In this document: piece by piece, positions 45,739-53,385 of the stretch
How positions within the stretch are numbered: the stretch's first letter is position 1
How the letters are laid out: every line of letters starts with the position of its first letter
Assembly (NCBI RefSeq): GCF_004571025.1
Contig: NZ_SPQT01000025.1
Coordinates: 87,668-151,667 of the forward strand
Direction of reading: 5' to 3'
Length of the DNA stretch: 64,000 nucleotides
DNA from: Bradyrhizobium niftali
GTDB lineage: Bacteria > Pseudomonadota > Alphaproteobacteria > Rhizobiales > Xanthobacteraceae
Made by a program: the position numbers and the translations under genes
The notes under the pieces: generated by a model
Told to the model about the DNA's origin: nothing
Database searches by the model: none
What the model saw: only the letters and a program-made list of their open reading frames with translations

Positions 45739-46953
45739 GTGAATCCAGCAAGATTTCGACTGCCGGTCGCGGCCGTCCTGGCGGCGACGTTGCTGCCGGG
45801 TGCCGCATCGGCGCAGGTTTCCGACAACGTCGTCAAGATCGGCGTGCTCACCGACATGAACGGTCCCGCCTCCGCGCCGACCGGCCAAGGCTCGGTGACG
45901 GCGGCGCAGATGGCGATCGACGATTTCGGCGGCACCGTGCTCGGCAAGCCGATCAGCATCGTGATCGGCGACCACCAGCTTAAGGCCGACATCGGCGGCG
46001 GCATCGCGCGGCGCTGGTACGATGTCGACCAGGTCGATCTGATCGTCGACGTGCCGGTCTCCGCCGTCGGGCTCGCGGTGCAGAACGTCGCCAACGAGAA
46101 GAAGCGGCTGTTCATCACCCACTCCACCGGCACCGCCGATTTCCACGGCAAGTTCTGCTCGCCCTACGCGATCCAGTGGGTGTTCGACACCCGCGCGCTC
46201 GCGGTCGGCACCGCGGATGCGGTGGTCAAGCGCGGCGGCGACAGCTGGTTCTTCATCACCGACGACTACGCCTTCGGCCATTCGCTGGAGCGCGACGCCT
46301 CCAGCGTCGTCACCGCCAATGGCGGCAAGGTGCTCGGCTCGGTGAAACCGCCGCTGGCAACGCCCGATCTCTCATCGTTCGTGCTGCAGGCACAGGCCTC
46401 CAAGGCCAAGATCATCGGCATTGCGGCAGGTCCCCCGAACAACATGAACGAGATCAAGACCGGCTCGGAGTTCGGCGTGTTCAAGGGCGGCCAGCAGATG
46501 GCGGCGCTGCTGGCGCTGATCACCGACATTCACGGCCTCGGCCTGCAGGCCGCGCAGGGCCTGCTGCTGACCACCTCGTTCTACTGGGACATGGACGACA
46601 AGACCCGCGAATGGTCGAAGCGCTATTTCGCCAAGATGAACAAGATGCCGTCGATGTGGCAGGCCGGCGTCTATTCGAGCGTGATGCACTATCTCAACGC
46701 CATCAAGGAGACCGGCACCGACGATCCGCTGAAGGTCGCGGCCAAGATGCGGGAAAAGCCGATCGAGGATTTCTTCGCCCGCAACGGCAAACTGCGCGAG
46801 GACAATCTGATGGTGCACGACCTCTGGCTGGTGCAGGTGAAGACGCCTGAGGAAAGCAAATATCCGTGGGACTATTACAAGATCCTCACGACCATCTCGG
46901 GCGACAAGGCGTTCGGGCCGCCGGACCCGGCGTGTGCGATGGTGAAGAAGTGA
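45739..46953 (+). CDS. ABC transporter substrate-binding protein, LivK type
   Basis: Periplasmic protein of 404 residues (family Peripla_BP_6, amino acids, amides or aromatic acids). Signal peptide ends at ASA-QVSD; the mature N-terminus VVKIGVLTDMNGPASAPTGQG is typical. The start is GTG at 45739 behind a strong GGGGAGGA ribosome site. No livFGHM genes adjoin it, so it is an orphan binding protein. The ligand cannot be predicted. Confidence 0.9.
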   Translation: MNPARFRLPVAAVLAATLLPGAASAQVSDNVVKIGVLTDMNGPASAPTGQGSVTAAQMAIDDFGGTVLGKPISIVIGDHQLKADIGGGIARRWYDVDQVDLIVDVPVSAVGLAVQNVANEKKRLFITHSTGTADFHGKFCSPYAIQWVFDTRALAVGTADAVVKRGGDSWFFITDDYAFGHSLERDASSVVTANGGKVLGSVKPPLATPDLSSFVLQAQASKAKIIGIAAGPPNNMNEIKTGSEFGVFKGGQQMAALLALITDIHGLGLQAAQGLLLTTSFYWDMDDKTREWSKRYFAKMNKMPSMWQAGVYSSVMHYLNAIKETGTDDPLKVAAKMREKPIEDFFARNGKLREDNLMVHDLWLVQVKTPEESKYPWDYYKILTTISGDKAFGPPDPACAMVKK

Positions 46954-46972
46954 CGATCGCTTAAAGCGACCG

Positions 46973-47935
46973 TCACTTCACCACGCCGATCTCGCGAAAG
47001 TACTTCATCACGCCCGGATGAATCAGCTCCGGCTTCGGTGCCGCCGCGACGGTGTTCGCCGCGGTCGTCTCGCAGGCCTGCGCGAGCTTCTTGCAGAACA
47101 CCGCCTCCGCACCGTGCAGCATCCTTGCCAGCCGGTAGGCGACATCATCGGGCAGGTCTTCGCGCGTGAGCACAAAGCTCCACGAGCCGAGCGAGGCAAT
47201 CGGCTCCGTCTGCTTCGGGTAGGAGCCCGCCGGCACGGTCAGCGGCTTCAGGAAAGCATGCTTGGCGCGAATGCGCGTGATCTCTTCCGCGCTCGGGGCG
47301 ATGAAGCGCGCGCCTGATGCGCTCGATGCGACCGCGGCAAAGCCGGGCCAGCCGATGCCGGCGCCCCACAGCGCGGCGACGCGTCCGTCCTCGACCATCG
47401 CGGGACCATCGCCGGCGCGGTCGAGATAGACGGCCTTGAAGTCCTCGTCCTGCCTCAACCCGAGACCATCGAGCACGTAGCGCGCCAGGATCGGCAGGCC
47501 CGAGCCCTTGGCGCCGAACGCCACCGGCTGGCCAGCGAGATCGGCAATCGTCTTGTACGGACTGTCCGCGCGCACCACGAACATGCCAGGATTGGAATAG
47601 ATCGCGGTGAGGATCTTCAGCGACACCTTCGCGCGGCCGATGCCGGCAAAGGCCTCGTAGGCCGGCTCGCCCGCGACCAAAGCGAGATCGAGCTCGCCCT
47701 TCTCCAGCAGCGGAATGTTCTCGTTGCTGCCCTTGGTGTTGCGGGGTGCGATGGTGATTTGCGGATCGGCCGCGTTCATCACCTCCGCAAAGGCGTTGCC
47801 ATAGAGCGGGAAGCCGCCGCCGGGCGTCGCGGTGCCCAGGCTGAGTGTCGTGGTCGAAATGGGCGTGCCTCCGGTTTGAGCAGCGGCGGGGCTCAAGAGC
47901 AGCACTGCTACGAGAAGGATGATTGCGAATCTCAT
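46973..47935 (-). CDS. TAXI-family TRAP transporter solute-binding protein
   Basis: Periplasmic protein of 320 residues. The signal peptide MRFAIILLVAVLLLSPAAAQ is followed by TLSLGTATPGGGFPLYGNAFAEVMN, which marks the TAXI (TRAP-associated extracytoplasmic immunogenic) family. The start ATG at 47935 gives the natural signal peptide. No TRAP membrane subunits are nearby. It converges with the LivK-type gene and is divergent from the TctC-type gene. Confidence 0.9.
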   Translation of the reverse strand: MRFAIILLVAVLLLSPAAAQTGGTPISTTTLSLGTATPGGGFPLYGNAFAEVMNAADPQITIAPRNTKGSNENIPLLEKGELDLALVAGEPAYEAFAGIGRAKVSLKILTAIYSNPGMFVVRADSPYKTIADLAGQPVAFGAKGSGLPILARYVLDGLGLRQDEDFKAVYLDRAGDGPAMVEDGRVAALWGAGIGWPGFAAVASSASGARFIAPSAEEITRIRAKHAFLKPLTVPAGSYPKQTEPIASLGSWSFVLTREDLPDDVAYRLARMLHGAEAVFCKKLAQACETTAANTVAAAPKPELIHPGVMKYFREIGVVK

Positions 47936-48042
47936 GATCGTTCCCGGCGGACCTGCGTCAACACCGACTTGCGACGATGTAGGCAGCGGTCCGATTTTGT
48001 GAAAGCATGCAGCACAACGACAATAATGCAACGGGAGGCGTC

Positions 48043-49017
48043 ATGTTGCGAATTTTGCGTAACAGTGTTTTCGGGCTCGCAGTTCTCATAGGTCTTTTCA
48101 GCGCGACACCTCCCGCCTCCGCCGCCTATCCCGACCGCCCCGTGCACTGGATGATCGGCTTCGCCGCCGGCGGCCCGGTCGACATCGTGGCGCGGATCAT
48201 GGCGCAGTGGCTGTCGGACCGTCTCGGCCAGCAATTCATCGTCGAGAACCGCGCCGGCTCCGGCGGCAACATCGCCGCCGCCGCCGCAATCAACGCGCCG
48301 GCCGACGGATACACGCTGCTGTTCGTCGCACCCAACAACGCGATCTCGACCTCGCTCTACAAGAAGCTGCCTTACGACTTCCTGCGCGACACCGTGCCGG
48401 TCGCGAGCATCATGCAGCTCACCAACATGCTGGTCGTCTCCAACGCGATGCCGGTGAAGACGGTTCAGGAGTTCATCGACTACTGCAAGGCCAACCCTGG
48501 CAAGATCTCCTTTGCCTCGTCCGGCAACGGCACCTCGGTGCACATGTCGGCGGAGCTGTTCAAGGTGATGACCAAGTGCGACATGGTGCACGTGCCCTAT
48601 CGCGGCTCGGCGATCGCCTTCCCCGACATCATCTCCAACAAGGTGCAGCTGATCTTCGACAACCTGCCGTCCGCGCTGGAGCAGGCGAAGGGCGGCAATG
48701 TCCGTGCGCTCGGCGTGACCTCGCCGCAGCGCTGGCCTGGTGTGCCCGACGTGCCCGCCATCGCCGAGATCGTGCCAGGATTCGAATCGGTCGGCTTCTA
48801 CGGCATCTCCGCGCCAAAGGGCACGCCGGGCGAGGTGGTCGAGATCCTCAACAAGGCCGTCGGCGAAGCGCTGAAGGACCCGAAGCTGGTGGCCCGCCTC
48901 GCCGAGACCGGCGGCATCCCCAAGCCGATGACGCCGGCCGAGTTCGGCAAGCTGGTCGCGGACGAGACCGAGAAGTGGCGCAAGGTTGTGGAGTTCGCCG
49001 GGGTTTCGGTGGACTAG
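48043..49017 (+). CDS. Tripartite tricarboxylate transporter binding protein (TctC/Bug)
   Basis: Periplasmic protein of 324 residues. The signal peptide ends at ASA-AYPDRPV and the mature part YPDRPVHWMIGFAAGGPVDIVARI and VENRAGSGGNIAAAA are the classic Bug/TctC features. The ATG at 48043 fits the signal peptide; a further ATG 36 bases upstream is in frame. No tctAB membrane genes are present. The stop is followed by a hairpin at 49022-49039. Confidence 0.92.
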   Translation: MLRILRNSVFGLAVLIGLFSATPPASAAYPDRPVHWMIGFAAGGPVDIVARIMAQWLSDRLGQQFIVENRAGSGGNIAAAAAINAPADGYTLLFVAPNNAISTSLYKKLPYDFLRDTVPVASIMQLTNMLVVSNAMPVKTVQEFIDYCKANPGKISFASSGNGTSVHMSAELFKVMTKCDMVHVPYRGSAIAFPDIISNKVQLIFDNLPSALEQAKGGNVRALGVTSPQRWPGVPDVPAIAEIVPGFESVGFYGISAPKGTPGEVVEILNKAVGEALKDPKLVARLAETGGIPKPMTPAEFGKLVADETEKWRKVVEFAGVSVD

Positions 49018-49437
49018 GCAGCGGCCCCGCGAGGGGCCGTCGCTGGCCGGCAGGACGTTTGAGGGGGCCGACGGGCCCTCTCGCAACAAAAACTGCGAAA
49101 ACAACCCCATGCACAGTAGAAGACGTGAGCAATCACAGCGGGTTAGGGAAGCGAAAAGACGGGCATCGGCTGGATGATCGCGGGGGCCATTTGACTCGTC
49201 GGGCAAGACAGTGGCAGAATACGATTATTCCGAATTCAGTAACCGGCCGATACGCAACGCGTTCCGCGCAGCCCCGGCGTTCCGCCTCGATCAGTGCCCT
49301 TTGTTTGACGCGTTTTCCCCGACGCGGGCCGGCGGCCGCTTCGCTTGAAAACGCTTGAGGATTGCACCCTCGCCTCCAGCCTTGTAAACGAACCGCGCAC
49401 CGTTGCCGGCCGCTGCCAATGCGGCCGTCTCGCGGCG
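49018..49437. other. Intergenic region before tRNA
   Basis: About 420 bases. A perfect hairpin CGGCCCC-GCGA-GGGGCCG (49022-49039) right after the TctC-type stop may end that transcript, but has no T-run. The rest shows no gene. TTGACG near 49302 could be part of a promoter for the tRNA, but I see no good partner element. Confidence 0.5.
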
Positions 49438-49513
49438 GGGCCTGTAGCTCAATGGTTAGAGCCGGCCGCTCATAACGGTCTGGTTGCAGGTTCGAGTCCT
49501 GCCGGGCCCACCA
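49438..49513 (+). tRNA. tRNA with CAU anticodon, probably tRNA-Ile2
   Basis: A complete cloverleaf: acceptor GGGCCTG pairs with CGGGCCC, the anticodon arm GGCCG-CTCATAA-CGGTC gives anticodon CAU, and the T-arm is GCAGG-TTCGAGT-CCTGC. CCA is encoded at 49511-49513. The short D-loop and overall pattern resemble isoleucine-2 tRNAs (C34 modified to lysidine) more than elongator Met tRNAs. A Tn7-like transposon begins 15 bases downstream. Confidence 0.9.
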
Positions 49514-49528
49514 CTACTGCAAGATCAA

Positions 49529-49628
49529 TGTCGCGCCAAATTTGGTCCGAGTCGTTTCCAAAGGACCGCGACTCGATTTCCCAAGAATCATGAGTCGATT
49601 TCGCCGATTTTCCAAGAAATCCCGAGTC
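49529..49628 (+). repeat. Terminal transposase-binding repeats of Tn7-like element
   Basis: From the TGT at 49529, GAGTC or GACTC cores occur at 49549, 49570, 49592 and 49624, spaced 21, 22 and 32 bp. Each is followed by a TCGATTTCC-like stretch. This is the arrangement of TnsB-binding sites at Tn7-type ends. The five bases just outside (ATCAA, 49524-49528) are the expected target duplication, but the partner copy was not found. Confidence 0.75.
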
Positions 49629-49928
49629 GATTTTGATGAATGATGTGATTGGCCCCGGCCATTCCCACCTTCCGGGCGACAGGTGAGGCCTAGACAGCAA
49701 AAGTGCCGACGAAGTGATAAATCCTCCCCCGAAGTGATCGAAGCGAGGATGGCGATCCTAAGACGCGCCACTGCGCGAATTGGATCGTGCTACGCTGGAA
49801 GCCGCGGCCCGACCGAATTTCGAAATCGCAGTTTTGGGCGCATCGTGCGGCGAAGCGTTGGCGCACTGGCTCGCCTGAGAGACTTTCCGATCTACTAGAA
49901 TGCGTCCGACAAGCCAACGACCGGCGTC
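49629..49928. other. Non-coding stretch inside transposon end
   Basis: About 300 bases between the terminal repeats and the tniQ stop codon. Short reading frames here look non-coding. No further end repeats are visible. Confidence 0.5.
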
Positions 49929-52439
49929 TCAAGAAGTAGCGTTTCGCATTGCCCTAACCCAAGTTTTTGCAGTCGGGTATGTGACATCGCAAATCTTCGA
50001 CGCTTGATGGACGCTGCTCCCGCTCTCGACAATGAAAAGGAGCCTGCGCTTTGTCTCCTTCGGATAAGCTCTTCCTATAGAGATGGGCCGCTCCAGGATG
50101 TTTTCGACGTTTCTTCGATCGAACATCGGCACCTTGTTCTTCTTAAGCCAGAGCATTGGCCGGACTTTGTTGGCATTCAGCCATTTCATCACGTTCCGGT
50201 GTAGCTTGTATCCCGAGCGCGCCATGATCTCCGGTAGGAAAATGGCCCTTTTCGCTAGCGCCTCGACATCTCGGCGTTCGAACGGGGTAACCGTTTCTTC
50301 GGCACACAGCTTTTCGGTGGCCACCAATCTCTGAACAGCAAAAATCGAGCAACCGAGCACAGCGGCCGCGGTCGCAAAGCCGATGCGCGACCGGTCTTGC
50401 ACTTCCCGCGTCGCGGCCTCACGCCCCTCCGGAGATTCCGGTCCGTGAAGAAAGCCTTTCGGGCGACCAGGAGGCAGGTTGGGCTTCGGCATATCTTGGA
50501 CTTTGGCTTTCAAAGCCCTCTCGACGTTCGCGCGAGCATACACCTTCCACCCGGCCTGCTTGAGTTGGAGCACAGGGTTAAGCCCGTGCTTCCCGAGCCA
50601 CTTCGACGCTTCGCGATACGTCCGGAATCGGCCGACCCGAACGATCTCTGGCGTGAAGATCGTTTCTTTCGCTAGCTTTTCGACTTCAATACGCTTGAAG
50701 GGCGAATTCGCTGGTGCGAGATCGTACTGCTTCAGCTTCCCGACCTTCGCCAAGCGCCAGACCGCTACATCGTTCGTGCCCAACAATTCCGCCGCCTCGA
50801 ACTTGGACACCCATTCGGCCGATACGGGACCTTCGGTCAGATGTGCCTTGATCAACTTCCGCAACAAGCCCACGTCGCGAACCGCAAGCCGTTCACCCAG
50901 CGAACTGGCGGAAGGCTTCATGGTGGTCACGGTCAGGCGGCCATCGATAATCGCTGCCACGAGCATTGCCCATGGCACACTTCGGGCCCCGAGCGTCCGC
51001 AGAGCGACCCTCATCCTGATGGCATCGCCGCCCTTGTCGAGCATTGCATTCTGCGAGATCTTCGTGACCACGGCCTCGACGGAACTCTTTGTGTAATAGA
51101 CGGACGATTGCAAAAGCTTTAGCACTGGGCCATCTACACGAACGAGGAGTCCGATCCTTTCGAGTCCCTCGAGGTCCTTCAGATGGACGCCGATCCTCGG
51201 TGCAGCCAACGTTCCGGAGATCACCTCCCGCTTCCGCTCCACGATGGGCTTCAGCGCCTTCTCCGAGACCAGGACGGGAGCGTGTTCCAGGTTGTCAAAC
51301 TTGATCGCCGGAATCAGACCGCTCCTGGCAAGAGCGCTAAGCCCCGACCGGGGGAGACGGTATTTCTCGGCGAGATAGGCCATCGGCTTCATGTCGGGGT
51401 CGCGACGCGATGAGAAATAAGCCGCCACAGCTTCGCCGAGTATCTTTCTTGCCGAAGTACTCAGGTTCGGGTCCATGACGCCGAGCGGCCCGAGCTCGCT
51501 CAGCCAACCATAGGTCTTCTCGCGGGGCTTGTCGCGACTTTGGCTACGCAGGAAATCGCCGAACCGATCGAGGCCCGCGCGCCCATCGAGAAGAGCCCGC
51601 CCCGCAACCGACAACACCTCGGGCGTGAATTTCTCCCACCCCTCTCCAGACTTCGCTCTTCTGCAGACACCTCTGCGGTCTGCATCCCAGCGTTCGGCGT
51701 TCTGCATGCTCGCGAAGTGGATCACGACCTCGAAGATATCCCCGTTCGACAAGGGGGACCACATTTCTGGCACGAGCCGCCGAGCGGCCTCTTTCTTCCC
51801 CGGCGCCGGGTCGATCAAATTCGTGACAAAATCCAATGCCTGGATATCATCGACCTCGACGAGTGGCTGCGGGAAATCACGCAAATCCACTCCCGGGTAC
51901 TTCCAGATCGCACCCAGGAACTCCTCCGGGCGATAGCAATGATCGCAAAAGGCAACTCCGTAGGTGAGCGTCCACCCGAGCAGCTTGCCGCACACCGGGC
52001 AGGAATCGATCAACGCTTCTTTCGTGACAGGATCGAACCCGAACAACTTTACAGACCAAAGAGCGCGCATCCATTCACCCATCTTGAGCGCCCGGGGGGA
52101 AACGCGACGCCGTTGGGCTTCACGATAGAACGCACGAAGCGGCTCTCCGAAGAAATCTATCCTACTACCTTTCCCCTCCACTTTTGGATGAAACTTTGCC
52201 GCCACGCCCGCGACGTCCGCCGTGCCAACGAAATCCGCTATTGTCTTGGCGAGGGCCGGCGACCGACTGCAAAGGGACTGCGGCGCATTCGTAACGACAC
52301 CTATCCGATGCAAGGTCCTTAGGGGATTTCGGCGGAAATTAGCCGCGGTCGCACGCAGAACGAGTCCGCCGAGGCACTCGTCCGGTATCGGATCGACGGG
52401 GAAAGCGAATTTCACTTCAGCCAGCCTTGCGCACGCCAA
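49929..52439 (-). CDS. tniQ: Large TniQ/TnsD-like target-selection protein
   Basis: Protein of 836 residues, far longer than most TniQ proteins (about 300-500). The N-terminal TniQ domain begins PDECLGGLVLRATAANFRRN, and a zinc finger CPVC...CDHC lies at residues 147-168. The C-terminal third contains two related modules, about 546-642 and 686-781. Both read as a helix-turn-helix (AAELLGTNDVAVWRLAK / AAAVLGCSIFAVQRLVA) followed by EKLAKETIFTPEI / EALAKRAIFLPEI and a WL...V/L-rich end. Such modules suit sequence-specific recognition of the target, here presumably the tRNA. It overlaps tnsC by 23 bases. Confidence 0.87.
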   Translation of the reverse strand: MACARLAEVKFAFPVDPIPDECLGGLVLRATAANFRRNPLRTLHRIGVVTNAPQSLCSRSPALAKTIADFVGTADVAGVAAKFHPKVEGKGSRIDFFGEPLRAFYREAQRRRVSPRALKMGEWMRALWSVKLFGFDPVTKEALIDSCPVCGKLLGWTLTYGVAFCDHCYRPEEFLGAIWKYPGVDLRDFPQPLVEVDDIQALDFVTNLIDPAPGKKEAARRLVPEMWSPLSNGDIFEVVIHFASMQNAERWDADRRGVCRRAKSGEGWEKFTPEVLSVAGRALLDGRAGLDRFGDFLRSQSRDKPREKTYGWLSELGPLGVMDPNLSTSARKILGEAVAAYFSSRRDPDMKPMAYLAEKYRLPRSGLSALARSGLIPAIKFDNLEHAPVLVSEKALKPIVERKREVISGTLAAPRIGVHLKDLEGLERIGLLVRVDGPVLKLLQSSVYYTKSSVEAVVTKISQNAMLDKGGDAIRMRVALRTLGARSVPWAMLVAAIIDGRLTVTTMKPSASSLGERLAVRDVGLLRKLIKAHLTEGPVSAEWVSKFEAAELLGTNDVAVWRLAKVGKLKQYDLAPANSPFKRIEVEKLAKETIFTPEIVRVGRFRTYREASKWLGKHGLNPVLQLKQAGWKVYARANVERALKAKVQDMPKPNLPPGRPKGFLHGPESPEGREAATREVQDRSRIGFATAAAVLGCSIFAVQRLVATEKLCAEETVTPFERRDVEALAKRAIFLPEIMARSGYKLHRNVMKWLNANKVRPMLWLKKNKVPMFDRRNVENILERPISIGRAYPKETKRRLLFIVESGSSVHQASKICDVTYPTAKTWVRAMRNATS

Positions 52440-53379
52440 TTGCGAAGGGATTGTGGTCGATGATGCGCGGAATCGCCCACTTGTTCACTGCTGCCTCGAG
52501 ATGCGAGCGCAAGACGCAGGGACTTCCAGCCTTCGCGGCGATGACGGCCGCCTGTTCAACGATGCGCGAAACATAGCCGACACGGCCTCCCGACACGACG
52601 TACAGGCACGCGGGGATGTCGCCATCGAGAAAGTTGGAGTCCTCCTCGAACATGCCATGCTCCTTCAACTTCAGGCCGAGCATGCCGCAATATTCGATGA
52701 ACATCTCACGCTGAGCGGCGACGCCGTAGTCCAAGCGATCAAACGATATTTCTTCCAAGACCCGGCCGTCGAGCTGGTCGTCGCCGAACAATAGGGTGCG
52801 GGCTTCCGTCACGCCAATGAAAACCATGGGGCACACGCCGCGGATCAGCATGACCTTGAGCGTGTTCGCGATGCCGGCATCGTTTTCCTGCCTCTCGGCA
52901 AACTTGCTGCGCTGCTTCGTCGGCTTTAGATGCTGAACTTCGTCAACGATGATCAATTCCACTCCTAGCGCAAGGATATGATCGTAGCACAGCTTGAGGA
53001 GTTGTTGGGTATTTCCTTCCTCTTCGACGTTCAAGGCGCGAAGAATTTCCTCGGCGAGATTCTTGATCGTCGTCACGCCCTCTAAAGTGATATAGACGAC
53101 GATACGTTGCTTGCTCGCGATCTCCTTACGCTCCATATCCTTGGGAAATAGCCCGCGCTTGATCGCCTCGTCCACGACCCTTGTCTCGAGATACGTCTTC
53201 ACGCACATGCTCTTGCCGCTATGCGTCGGAGCGAATATCGTGGCGCAACGTTTTGGTTCGTTAGGCGACTCGCGAGTGACCTGTCTCAGATCGTCGAATA
53301 TATCGTGAGCATCAAGCAGCCTGTCGTTGAATATGCGGATGTCGTTGAAGGCCGACCATATCTTCCCCCTTTTGGACAT
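52417..53379 (-). CDS. tnsC: TnsC/TniB-like AAA ATPase
   Basis: Regulator ATPase of 320 residues that links target recognition to the transposase. Walker A APTHSGKS is at residues 50-57 and Walker B ELIIVDEVQHL at about 141-151. An arginine-rich sensor region follows with RGVCPMVFIGVTEA. The size is that of compact TniB/TnsC proteins, without the long extensions of E. coli TnsC. It starts 6 bases after the tnsB stop and overlaps tniQ at its end. Confidence 0.9.
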   Translation of the reverse strand: MSKRGKIWSAFNDIRIFNDRLLDAHDIFDDLRQVTRESPNEPKRCATIFAPTHSGKSMCVKTYLETRVVDEAIKRGLFPKDMERKEIASKQRIVVYITLEGVTTIKNLAEEILRALNVEEEGNTQQLLKLCYDHILALGVELIIVDEVQHLKPTKQRSKFAERQENDAGIANTLKVMLIRGVCPMVFIGVTEARTLLFGDDQLDGRVLEEISFDRLDYGVAAQREMFIEYCGMLGLKLKEHGMFEEDSNFLDGDIPACLYVVSGGRVGYVSRIVEQAAVIAAKAGSPCVLRSHLEAAVNKWAIPRIIDHNPFAIGVRKAG

Positions 53380-53385
53380 AGCCCA

